Positions 22,815 to 32,692 of a stretch of DNA of 64,000 nt are shown here, one piece after another. Both the position numbers and the translations under genes were made by a program. Numbering within the stretch: position 1 is the first letter of the stretch; every line of letters begins with the position of its first letter. The DNA comes from Campanula takesimana. Lineage: Eukaryota; Streptophyta; Magnoliopsida; Asterales; Campanulaceae. The stretch spans positions 310,001 through 374,000 of the forward strand of contig JAOWBW010000598.1 in the NCBI GenBank assembly GCA_026119855.1. The letters are read 5' to 3'. The notes under the pieces are model-generated. The model was not told the DNA's origin and did no database searches. It saw nothing but the letters and a program-made list of their open reading frames with translations.

Positions 22815-24574
22815 ACCCAAATTTCAATTCTGAGCCAGTTCAACCCCCAAATTTCAATGACTTTGAATCTGGTGAAGACGTACCAATTGAAGACCTTCAA
22901 GTTTCTACGACTCAACCTAACTTACCTCCTGAAATCCGTGAAGTTAGAGGTCACCCAATTGCTAATATCATTGGTGATCTACAAGTTGGTGTTCGTATAA
23001 GGAGAGCTACAAACTTTGATGCTTACACTGCTTTTATCTCTCAAATTGAACCAAAGAAGGCTGATGAAGCGCTCCAAGATCCTAATTGGGTTGTTGCAAT
23101 GCAAGAAGAACTCAATCAATTTGAACGATGTAAGGTTTGGACTCTAGTTCCAAGACCAAATGATCATGGAGTGATTGGTACAAAATGGGTATTCAGGAAC
23201 AAGATGGACGAGAATGGAACCATCACGAGAAACAAAGCAAGATTGGTTGCACAAGGCTATAGGCAAGAAGAAGGAATTGACTACGATGAAACTTTTGAGC
23301 CCGTAGCAAGACTTGAAGCTATCAGATTATTTCTAGCTTACGCCGCTCACAAAAACTTCAAGTTATATCAAATGGACGTGAAGAGCGCATTTCTAAATGG
23401 TGAACTCCAAGAACAAGTCTATGTTGCTCAACCACCTGGGTTTGAAGATTCACAATTTCCAAATCATGTGTACAAACTCCAGAAAGCTTTGTATGGACTC
23501 AAACAAGCACCAAGAGCATGGTATGATACACTATCAAAGTTTCTCATCAAAAAAGGCTTCACTCGCGGTAAAATCGATACAACTCTTTTCATTACCAAAC
23601 ATAATGGTCATAAATTACTTGTTCAAATTTATGTTGATGATATTATATTTGGTTCTACTAATGAATTGTTGTTCAAGTGTTTTGAGAAACTAATGAAGAG
23701 CAAGTTTGAAATGAGCATGATGGGAGAACTCACATTCTTCCTCGGGCTTCAAATCAAGCAAATGAGTGAAGGCATTTTTATCAACCAATCCAAATACACA
23801 AAGGACTTAATCAAGAAGTTTGGACTTGAGAACGCTAAAGCATACGATACTCCAATGGCCACCGGCAACAAACTCGACAAAGATTTAAAAGGTAAACGTG
23901 TTGATCAAACGCTCTATCGAGGTATGATTGGCTCACTCCTTTACCTTACTGCTAGTAGACCTGATATTATGTTTAGTGATTGTGTTTGTGCTCGTTATCA
24001 ATCCGACCCTAGAGAAGCACACTTAATTGCTGTGAAACGTATTATAAGATATCTCTCTGGCACTGTTAACCTTGGACTTTGGTACACCAAAGATTCGAAC
24101 TTTAAACTTGTAGGTTATTCAGATGCGGATTACGCAGCGTGCACCATTGATAGGAAAAGCACAAGTGGCACTTGTCATTTCCTCGGATATAGACTTGTGT
24201 CATGGGCGAGTAAGAAACAAGCTTCAGTATCTGTCTCAACAACCGAAGCCGAATATATCGCTGCGGGAAGTTGTTGTTGTCAAATACTCTGGATGAAGCA
24301 GCAATTGGTGGACTATGATATCATCGAAGAAAATTGTCCCATCTACTGCGACAATACATCAACAATTGCAGTTTCTGAAAATCCTGTCATGCACTCAAAA
24401 ACCAAGCACATCGACATCAAATATCACTTCCTCAAAGACCACGTGGAGAAAGGCAATATACATTTGGAACACGTGGGAACCGACTATCAAATCGCCGACA
24501 TTCTAACGAAAGCACTCGACGCGAAACGGTTCATGTTTTTGAGAGGTGAAATGGGTATGCTTGAACTCAACTAA
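22715..24574 (+). CDS. S3 reverse transcriptase-RNase H (second frame of gag-pol)
   Basis: Continuation of the gag-pol polyprotein in another frame. Homologous in-frame sequence extends back to about 22640, so the 22715 ATG is not a real start; one frameshift lies between about 22610 and 22640. The linker carries repeated Ala-Pro pairs encoded by GCGCCT. Reverse transcriptase motifs are intact: KARLVAQGYRQ, QMDVKSAFLNGEL, ALYGLKQAPRAWY and the catalytic YVDDIIFGS near 23630. RNase H is intact: YSDADYAAC, TTEAEYIAA, YCDNTSTIA and the final ADILTKALDAKRF. It stops at 24572-24574. There is no internal stop, consistent with recent mobility or mobilisation in trans. Confidence 0.9.
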   Translation: MYNAPGESSIAPHSNDAPHDSSHAPISTTASGVNPNFNSEPVQPPNFNDFESGEDVPIEDLQVSTTQPNLPPEIREVRGHPIANIIGDLQVGVRIRRATNFDAYTAFISQIEPKKADEALQDPNWVVAMQEELNQFERCKVWTLVPRPNDHGVIGTKWVFRNKMDENGTITRNKARLVAQGYRQEEGIDYDETFEPVARLEAIRLFLAYAAHKNFKLYQMDVKSAFLNGELQEQVYVAQPPGFEDSQFPNHVYKLQKALYGLKQAPRAWYDTLSKFLIKKGFTRGKIDTTLFITKHNGHKLLVQIYVDDIIFGSTNELLFKCFEKLMKSKFEMSMMGELTFFLGLQIKQMSEGIFINQSKYTKDLIKKFGLENAKAYDTPMATGNKLDKDLKGKRVDQTLYRGMIGSLLYLTASRPDIMFSDCVCARYQSDPREAHLIAVKRIIRYLSGTVNLGLWYTKDSNFKLVGYSDADYAACTIDRKSTSGTCHFLGYRLVSWASKKQASVSVSTTEAEYIAAGSCCCQILWMKQQLVDYDIIEENCPIYCDNTSTIAVSENPVMHSKTKHIDIKYHFLKDHVEKGNIHLEHVGTDYQIADILTKALDAKRFMFLRGEMGMLELN

Positions 24575-25355
24575 ATTCAATATAGTTTTGTCAATACTAA
24601 TGATTTTATGTTGTGTTGAGTTATGAGTATATTAGGTACAAATGATTAAAATCAACTTTTCAAAGTTTCAAGGAAACTATGCGCAATCTATGCGCCTTAA
24701 GAACTACGCGCTCATCTGTCATTTTCTGCGCGCCTATCAATCCATGCGCGCCCATAAATCCATGCGCTTAAAACGCTTATGCGCCCTTAACCATCTCTTG
24801 CGCGCCTTGATGAAGCAATGTGCCTTGACAAGTAATGCGCCCCTTCATGCGCGCATTAACTTTTACGGCTCAATCAATTCTCAAATTTAATTCCAATGAT
24901 TGAACGTATTAAATACACAAGTACCAGGTATGTTCATTCCATTCATTTATTATAAGAATCTTTGTCTTTTGACATTCCTTTAATTGTTCAAGGGTACTTG
25001 TGCAATTAATTTTTCCCTCGTTTTACGCTTTTCGAAAAATTTTATTTTCTGGGATATATTTCTTGCACCCCAAACTTACACCAAAATAGATGTTTTTGGT
25101 GTTTGTGCAAAAATTAGCCAAAATTGCTCATACACTTAAAGGGAAAGTGGAGCAGTTTTTCAAAAACCTAGATGTCACATCGGTCGTACTTTGTGTCATT
25201 CAGCATTTAATGCACCTCAAATCTCAAATCCCTCATAAATGCACCTAGTATGATTAGCCGCCTTTTCAAATCCCTCATTAATGCCATCTTTTCAACTTCC
25301 CATCTTTTTAAATTTTTGACTGTTTTTTTTTCTTATCAGTGCAAATTTTAAACCT
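24575..25355 (+). other. Spacer between pol and env-like gene of S3, GCGC-motif cluster
   Basis: Non-coding. At about 24660-24870 some ten GCGC-core motifs (atgcgcct, atgcgcgcc, ctgcgcgcc) stand in about 200 bp. The following 25000-25350 is T-rich with no gene. The small frame at 24642-24890 is created by the motif array. Confidence 0.6.
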
Positions 25356-25359
25356 AACC

Positions 25360-25367
25360 TATATATA
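25360..25367 (+). promoter_or_regulatory. Candidate internal promoter of the env-like gene
   Basis: tatatata is followed by c and then a pyrimidine-rich leader (cttcccttcactccctctctctc), a classic plant core promoter layout, about 114 bases upstream of the ATG at 25481. Transcription would start near 25390-25400. The position suggests the env-like gene is transcribed separately from gag-pol. Confidence 0.55.
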
Positions 25368-25480
25368 CACTTCCCTTCACTCCCTCTCTCTCACCAACTC
25401 CCTCATCATCTCCCTACACCTCCCTACCAACTCTCTCTCTCTCTTTCGTTTCTCTATTTTTCTTTATATATATCTCGTTA

Positions 25481-28400
25481 ATGGGTCCTAAGAGAACTAC
25501 AAAATCTACCCAAGACAAAATGGTATGGATTCTTACACCCTTAAACTCCTAAATTTCTGCAATTTTTTTTTCTGTTTCGTCATTTTTTTCCGTCTTTTTC
25601 AAAAACCCGAAATTGCATTTTTTCTTGATTAATCTTGCTTCGGTGATCCGTTTTCAAAATCGTTCGTTAGGTTATGTTCGTTTTGTGATTTCGAGTCTTT
25701 ATAACTAACTTTTTCAACGATCAATTCGCTATTTGATGCGAATCTGAAAAATCACCATTTTCGACTTCTCGGTTTTTAAGATCTTTGAATCCATTTTTTG
25801 GATTCGTTGTTGATTTTTACTTGTTTTGATTTACATATTTGTTATCCTTGTCTTCGTGCGGTCATTTTGATATATTGTATGCTTGATTTGGTGAAGTTTC
25901 ACGAATTATGTGTTCTTGGTGTTCTTGGTGTTCTTCGATCACTCAAGACATGTTCTTCGTGTTCTTCATTATTTTTGCTTGACTTAGGTCTCATAACTTT
26001 CAAAACGTGTTTTTCAAAATTTTCACTTTTTGATTCTAAAAACTTGCATATGTATGTTTGGATGTGTTTGTGAGTTTTTATACCAAGTTTAAATTTCTAC
26101 ATAAGTAATGCGCCTATATATGAATTCATGCGCCTAGTATGATTATGCGCACATTGATATTATGCGCCTCAAAGAGATTCTTGCGCTCACATGTGTTTGC
26201 GCCTAATCCTTTATGCGCTTAATATCATCATGCGCCTACACTTACTATGCGCCCCCAAATTCATACTTAGCCAGTTTTTATGTTCAAATTTTCCTTTGTA
26301 TATTTCATAGAACCATAAATATGCGCCCTGTATTTCTATGTGCCTCATAATTTCATGCGCCCACTATAATCATGCGCCTTGACTCACTGTGCTCTCTTAT
26401 GCGCTCATGAATCTATGCGCCTAATTATTTTATGCGCCTAAAATTTTGTATGCGCCTAGTCCTCACTTTGCCTATTTATGATTCTATGCGCCTAATTCAC
26501 ACTAATTCCGTTCAATGTTTAATTTTTCAGGATCTATCTAACTTCAGACCTGGTGAAACATTTGATTTAAACGAGTTATCTGCTGATCCTATGGGTGTCG
26601 AAGTTATGGATTATATCAGACTGGCTGGACTTCTCCCTTTGTTCACTCTGGAGCAACCTTTCTACTCTCCGCTCCTTATTGATGAATTTTTCTCTACAGC
26701 AGAATTTGTGGAAATTCCAACAGACATTGAAGGGATGGTGCGCTATCGCATTCGCGCAGTAGTTCAAGACGTTGAGATAACCATGTCTGCCGGCACTATA
26801 AAGAACGTTGTCAACTTCAACAAAACTGGCCCCTTGAGTGTAGCTGGCAAAGTCAATTCTTATTCAGCCGCCGCTCAAAACATTATGGCGCGTACTCTTC
26901 TTCGTATCCCTACTCTTCAAAACAATATCAAAACGGTGGAAATTAGGGATGGTGGTGACTTATTGGCACATATTGCGCATCTGGTTGGCACTTCCATTAT
27001 CTTCAAAACTGGAAATGTCAACAGATTTACTATGGAGCAGTGGGAATTCACAGCTGCCATCATGGAAAAAACCATCCTCAACTGGCCTCAGATCTTATTT
27101 ACTAATCTTCAGGACCAGATTGACAAGTACAATAAAAACAAAGCTGACGGCAAGACGAAGTTTAAGACTCACTGCCGTATTCTCACTAAAATCTTCCTCT
27201 CCTACCCTGCGCTTGCTAATTTTCTTGCTGAGAACCCAGCCTACCAGACCACTGATGTCCCTATCTTTGGTAAGGACAGTTTAGTGATGAAGAGGCGCAG
27301 AAAGCGCATGGCCAAGCGCGCGCCAAGGGTGAAAGGCGCTCAGTTGGTAGATGAAGCCACTGAGTCTGATGAAGAAGCAGCTGGCGCAGTTGGTGAAGAA
27401 GAAGCTACAGTAGCGCCACGCGCAGAACCTATTCCTGGCCAGTGAAAGGCAAAGGCAAAGGGATTGCTGAAGAACCAAGCAGACCTACTAAGCACCCCAG
27501 AACTGACACTGAAGAAGAAAAGGAGCTGAAACGCGCTAAAGAAGCCAGTAGACTGGAAGCGCAGTTAAAAAGAGATGAAGAATTCAGATTGAAACAGGCT
27601 GCTGATTTATCTAAATCTGAAAGGCGCAAAGGCGCAGGGTCTAGCGCTGATGCACGCGCGCCTGCTCATGATGCGCCTCCAACCGTTCATGCGCCTACTC
27701 CAACACCATCTTTTGATCGTCAACAAGTCAGAGATAAAATTTCTGCAGATTTATTTGGTGAAGATATTGAGGATCAACCTCAGGTGGAGCCAGAACAGTT
27801 AAGGCGCAAACCATCATCTGTGCGCCCAAAGGTTCCTGCGCCTCATCCTAAAGAAATTTCTTCAAGTGCAGAATATTTTCCATCTCCTCCCCGCGCTCCT
27901 ACTCCGCGCCCCTCTACTCCTGCGCCTCCTCCTCCCACTCCTGATATGAGTGTGGTTATTTCTCTACTGAAGCAACTCCAGCAAGGCCAGTCTTAAATGA
28001 ACTCACAATTAGAGCTTCATACTTCAATGCTTACCCAACAGGCTGATGAGATTGCTGCCATTAAGGGGGAGATAAAGCGTATAGATGCCAACATCAAGGA
28101 CAAACACTTCCTGACCCCTCAACAGTGGAATGATGCTATTGATCAGATGAACGATTTATTCAAAGGTACTCTTGCTTCTCTTCACGAGCGAATTAGCACT
28201 GGCATCCAACTCACCGATGGCCAAGATTTTATTAACGCTATAAAGGAAGTAGAGTTGAACATAGCGGGGGATATAAGGAAATTGTTTAAAATGGTGGCGG
28301 GAGATAGCCATAAGTTATTGAGCGTTGTTGATAAGCTCAACGAAGTTAAGGATGAGCTACAAATCCTGGGACTATCTGTATATGGCGCAGAACCAAATGA

Positions 28401-28857
28401 TGAACCCAGCGCTGCTCCAATTGCTCCTGATGCACATGCGCCTGGATCTAATGCGCCCTCTTCCAGCTCTGCTCCTAGCGCGCCTTTTGACATTAACTCC
28501 CTGCTTTCAAAGATTTATGTCTTGAAGGAGTTAGTTGTCACTCACTTCAACGCCGCTCACTCCAGCGCAGACAGGCGCTCAGATAGGATTTCCTCTGACA
28601 TTGTTTCAGCGCAGGCTGCTATTGAAGCTAACTTTCAGAACGTTGCAGAAAACGTCGCTCAACAGCAAGCCATTACTCAACGCACCATTGATGAATATCA
28701 AAACATCAATGTTGGTCATTTGCGCTACCTCAGAGACGGCGTCACGGACACTCATGGTTTAGTGAACCGCGCCTATCAACTTTCCAAACAAATCCAGCGC
28801 TCCCTTTCTGAAATTGAAGAAGGTTTGAAGGAAGATGACGCGCCTCCTAATCCTTAG
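25481..28857 (+). pseudogene. Env-like gene of S3, two exons, with frameshift and stop
   Basis: Exon 1 is 25481-25522 (ATG, 14 basic codons starting MGPKRTTK) and exon 2 is 26531-28857. Donor gtatgg and acceptor tttttcag give a phase-0 junction into the long downstream frame. Exon 2 encodes a globular N-terminal part (FRPGETFDLNEL, FYSPLLIDEFF, MEQWEFTAAIM) resembling plant transposon-associated proteins I cannot name firmly. A basic patch (KRRRKRMAKRAPR), a long low-complexity Pro/Ala/acidic section and a C-terminal helical domain (KHFLTPQQWNDAI, QQQAITQRTIDEY) follow. A frameshift lies near 27430-27445 and a TAA at 27994-27996. SIRE elements typically have an env-like ORF here. I see no clear signal peptide or transmembrane segment, so an envelope role is doubtful. 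Confidence 0.65.
25523..26530 (+). other. Predicted intron of the env-like gene
   Basis: 1,008 bp, begins GTATGG, ends TTTTTCAG, T-rich at both ends. The coding phase is preserved across the junction (both exons end and start on codon boundaries). The 3' third (26106-26500) holds some 17 atgcgc-type motifs in about 400 bp. Confidence 0.6.
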
Positions 28858-29361
28858 TTTTCTTTGATAGTAAGTTAGAATTTTTTTTGTTCGTAAATCC
28901 CTTTTGAAGATAGTGATTTTAGTGCTTGCTTGTTTTAGCACATCTTTTGGCTTTGTTCTATTCGAAACTTGTAATTTGTAACTCCTACTTCCCAAGTTTT
29001 AATAAGAACAATGCATCACTTATTATCAAACCTTGTTCACTCAAACTCCTTGTTTGTAGAACAATGAATATTGTTTAAATTCATATGCATCATATTGAAT
29101 TGTTTCATACTTTCATGCATTAAGTTTAAACTTGGTTTAAACACTTCAAAACTAAAAATCATATATCATTTTGAATGTGTTAAACTGTTGTTTCTATCTT
29201 TCCATATGTAACTCTTTATTCTTATTGGATTAGATTAGAAATCTATTTTTTGGACTAGTGTGTGCATTAACTTGAGACATGATTTACCAATTTCATTCAT
29301 TTGGACATGTTTTTGTCAAGTATAATGTTTGTCCTTGATATAGTAGGTAATGGCATCAATC
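28858..29361 (+). other. 3' untranslated region of S3, no gene
   Basis: AT-rich, collinear with 3981-4486 of S2. No ORF worth listing. Confidence 0.7.
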
Positions 29362-29375
29362 AAATAGGGGGAGAT
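29362..29375 (+). other. Polypurine tract of S3
   Basis: aaatagggggagat immediately before the 3' LTR; plus-strand priming site for reverse transcription. It is identical in S2; S4 has a variant (tttagagggagat). Confidence 0.85.
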
Positions 29376-30797
29376 TGTTGGGTATGCCCACACATATCTC
29401 ATTTTTGATGTAATAGGATTTATTAGATTTGATTGATCCATCACCTAAGTTTTATTTCATGGACTTTAGACCCACATGTAAGAAGTATTTATACTTCATT
29501 TTTTAAGATGTCCATTGTTATAGAATAGGCTTAGAAATAGGGCAAGAAGATCAAGATTCAAAGAAAAATCACCCAGTAAGTTTGAGCCGCGCACACGCGC
29601 CATGCGCCTCTCTTCTTTTGCGCCCTGCGCCCCTCATAGCGCGCGCAAGGAATTATTACTAGCTATGCTATGCGCCTATGCGCCCCTTGTTTTAGCGCAC
29701 ATCATGTGCGCCTCTTGGCTCAAACGCGCCTCAAAGTGTTTATTCAACACTCAGTGATTTATTGAAGATTCAAAGACTTGAAGAGAATTCAAATTACGCC
29801 AATGATCCAACGGTGGTTAAAAGATGCATATAGGCCTAATCCGTTGACACGTGTCCATAACGGTCATATTTATGTTGAGTGTCAAAGTGACCATAATATA
29901 TGCATGCTCCAATCAACGAGCGATAGCTCATCTTATCCACAAGGATTTCCAACGGCTAGTTTTTTGAAGTTCACTATAAATACCCCATAACTTCAACATT
30001 TTGAAGTTGCTGAGTTTTGCTAAGATTATCAAGAAATTCTCTATCTAGCATTTGTTGAAGATTTGAAGATTGCCTTAAAAATTTCCAGATTCTCAAGAAC
30101 ACCTTCATACCTTCATCCTTAGCCCAGATCTTCAAGCTATAACACTTTAGTTTCTTGTGCTCTCCATCTCAAAGATCTAAAGAGCCTTGATACTAAGAAC
30201 ACACACGCACCTCTTTAAGATAAATCATTTAGATTCATCTTTTAGAGATACACCGGTTATTGTTTTGGATTTGTTCTTTCATAGTAATAGATCTTGAGTT
30301 AGTGTATAAGCTCAAACATTGTAATTTGTAACACTCCTCATTATATAAGATCTCCATTAGAAATCCAAGACTAACCATCTTGGTAGAGGACGTAGATCTT
30401 TCATTGATCGAACCTCTCCAAATAGCTTGTGTTATTATCTTGTCATTTCTTTCAAGTTATTATTTTCACTCACTATTTGCTTGTTTACTCATTGTAGATT
30501 GATTGAACTGAATTGTGTTGTGTTGGTTATATCATTTGCCTTAGTTCCTTATTTCACTCACTTTGAGCCAAAATACTTATTGTGTGTGTTGCGCTCCCTT
30601 TATCACTTTGCGCCTATTTTCATTACTAAATTCCGCTGTGCATTTCACTCACTCACTTAGGCGCATTTCATAACGCTTACTTGATAAAGTGCGCATTTGC
30701 AATTGAGTTTTTCAAGGGTACGAAAAGAATTTTAAAACAGCTATTCACCCCCCCCTCTAGCTATTTTTCATACCCTTGCTGCCCTTTGGGACCAACA
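29376..30797 (+). mobile_element. 3' LTR of S3
   Basis: 1,422 bp, starts tgttgggtatgcccac and ends gggaccaaca. It is nearly identical to 18230-19653. Differences seen include a shorter C-run, gcgcccctc against gcgcacctc, and ttgctgccc against ttgttgccc. TATA box near 29973-29985. Followed by the duplication gcggt. Confidence 0.95.
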
Positions 30798-30802
30798 GCG
30801 GT

Positions 30803-30851
30803 TTTGTCCATTAGAAACATTGACCATGGAACCCACCTCTGAATTGGCGTC
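30803..30851 (+). pseudogene. 5' end of a small ORF, split by S4
   Basis: Only 54 bases separate S3 from S4. An ATG in good context (accATGg) stands at 30826, and 26 coding bases follow before S4 begins at 30852. The frame continues, after S4 and its duplicated gcgtc, at 41032-41263. S3 is inserted 24-28 bases upstream of the ATG. See the 3' part for the protein. Confidence 0.6.
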
Positions 30852-32618
30852 TGTTGGGTATGCTTATTTCTTAACCCTCCCAATTTATGTTAGAATTGAT
30901 TGATACCATCACCTAAGTATATTTTATGGACTTTAGGATCCTATGTAAGAAGTTTTATAACTTCAATTTTTAGCTAAGTCCAATTTTATAGAATAGGCTT
31001 AGTGGTTAGGGCTTATGCTTAGAATTAAAGTTTCAATTACTGAAGACCAAGTATAATGCGCAGGACATTTCATGCGCAGAGCATCATCTGCTCATTTTTA
31101 TGCGCAGTGAACACCTGCTCATTCTTCATGCGCAGAGCATCACCTGCTTATTTTCCATGCGCAGAGAAACACCTGCTCATTCTCCACGCGCATAGCATTA
31201 CCTGCTCATTTCCATGCGCAGAACATTATCTTCTCCCTTTCATGTGGACAACACTTGCTTAGTTTCCAAGAGCAGAACGTCTGCACATTCTTTATACGCA
31301 TGACTTCTATGAGAAGAGCAGATTAACTTGGTCCTTATGCTTATCTTTCAACAACCTCATATTCTTGAAGCTTGGAAAGCGCTTATACTTAATTTCAAGA
31401 TTTGAAGAAGACCAAGGAGCAAGCATGAAGATCATGCGCAGATCATCATCTACGCATCCATCACTTGCGCATGACTCCCATGCGCAGGTACTTCAGACCT
31501 GGTCCTTAACACTTCAACATCTCTCTTTTCTTACACTTTGATTTTGAGGTCTCATGTGCAAATGTCTAACTGTGATGCGCATGACTTCCATGCGTAGCAC
31601 CCCTCTGCGCACTCAATGCGCATGGCCTCCATGCGCGCGCAGCTCTCATTTCCTGACCTCACATTCTAGAAGCTTGGAAAGCGTCAAGTCAAGCTACGCC
31701 TTTTGGATTGATCCAAAGTGCTGATGTGTACATATGACAAAACAAGCACACTCAGCATACACGTAGATAGAGACGCGCTTCAGTTTGAAATTCAAAATGA
31801 AGACAGCTGTCATATTTCTAGAAGAAGTTTGAAGTTTTTCCACTTGCTCTGTCTTCAACGGCTATAAAGGACACCTGCGCACCAATCACATTGTGTCAGC
31901 TTATCGTCCTTGCTCAGAGCTCCAACGGCTTGTTTTTGAAGCTCCACTATAAATATCCCTACTCTTCCTCATTTCCAAGTTGCTTGAGTTTTTGCTTATA
32001 AGGAGAAACTTTGAAGATTTGAAGATTGCTTGCATATTTCCAGAATTCTCAAGATCAACCTTCATACCTTCATACTCAACCAAGCCCAGATCCTATAAGC
32101 CTTGTATCATCCAAAATTCTTTGTGCTCTTCATCTCATAGATTCTTAGAGCCCAAAATTTCTGACACACAAACACACACCTCTTGAAGCTTTGATCATTT
32201 AGATCTAACTTCTTGAGAAACACCGGTTTAGTGTATGATTTGCTCTTCATAGAATAGATTTTGATTTGAGTTTTGATTCCTTGTAATCTTGTAAAAGCTC
32301 CTCATATCAATATAAATCTCATCGTTAGAAATCCAAGACTAACCATCTTGGTAGAAGACGTAGATCTTTCCGATCGAACCTCTCCAAATAGCTTGTCTCA
32401 TTACTTTGCTTTTCATTCTATATTTAAGCTTTTATGATATATTACTTTGTTTGATCTTTGTAGATTGTCTTGCACTGTTTGAATTGTGTTTGTTTGCTTT
32501 CTGCCTTAGAACATTTTTGCGCCTCTCTTTAAGACAAAATTAGTGCGTGCGTTTTACACTCCTGCGCATATACCTGCGCATCAGTGATTGCTTTAAGGTG
32601 TTTTCTCTGGGACCAATA
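30852..32618 (+). mobile_element. 5' LTR of S4 with altered 3' end
   Basis: Starts tgttgggtatgctt. TATA box (cactataaatatcc) near 31946-31958. The last bases are ggtgttttctctgggaccaata. Compared with the 3' LTR, about 150-170 bp including the C-run are missing before this tail, and the tail's ggtgttttctct is an inverted copy of sequence just after the primer site (see findings). The terminal CA has become TA. Confidence 0.85.
31056..31290 (+). repeat. U3 tandem array of a ~28-29 bp unit in S4
   Basis: About eight imperfect units of the form atgcgcagagcatcacctgc followed by tcattttc. The array is preserved in the 3' LTR at about 39312-39545. It lies well upstream of the TATA box, where enhancer-like repeats are common in LTRs; function is inferred only. 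Confidence 0.8.
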
Positions 32619-32620
32619 AG

Positions 32621-32632
32621 TGGTATCAGAGA
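32621..32632 (+). other. Primer binding site of S4
   Basis: TGGTATCAGAGA, one mismatch at the last base to the initiator-Met primer site. It lies in the loop and right arm of a 14-bp inverted repeat. Confidence 0.8.
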
Positions 32633-32692
32633 AAACACCTTCATAAAACTTGTTTTGTTTTTCAAGCTTAACAGCTTGGGTGCCGATTCAAG

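Larger units (their letters stand above)
18230..30797 (+). mobile_element. Complete Sirevirus-type (SIRE/Maximus) copia element S3, 12.6 kb
   Basis: Order: LTR (18230-19653), primer site, gag-protease-integrase, reverse transcriptase-RNase H, env-like gene, polypurine tract, LTR (29376-30797). The 5-bp duplications gcggt (18225-18229 and 30798-30802) match exactly. Large size, long LTRs and an extra gene after pol are typical of the SIRE/Maximus lineage. The two LTRs differ at only about ten positions by eye plus the length of one C-run, so insertion was recent. Lesions: one frameshift in gag-pol, one frameshift and one stop in the env-like gene. Confidence 0.95.

Noticed and set aside
25481..28857. 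True viral envelope glycoprotein
   Set aside because: No clear signal peptide, transmembrane segment or cysteine pattern. The product is basic, Pro-rich and helical, so only the positional term env-like is used.
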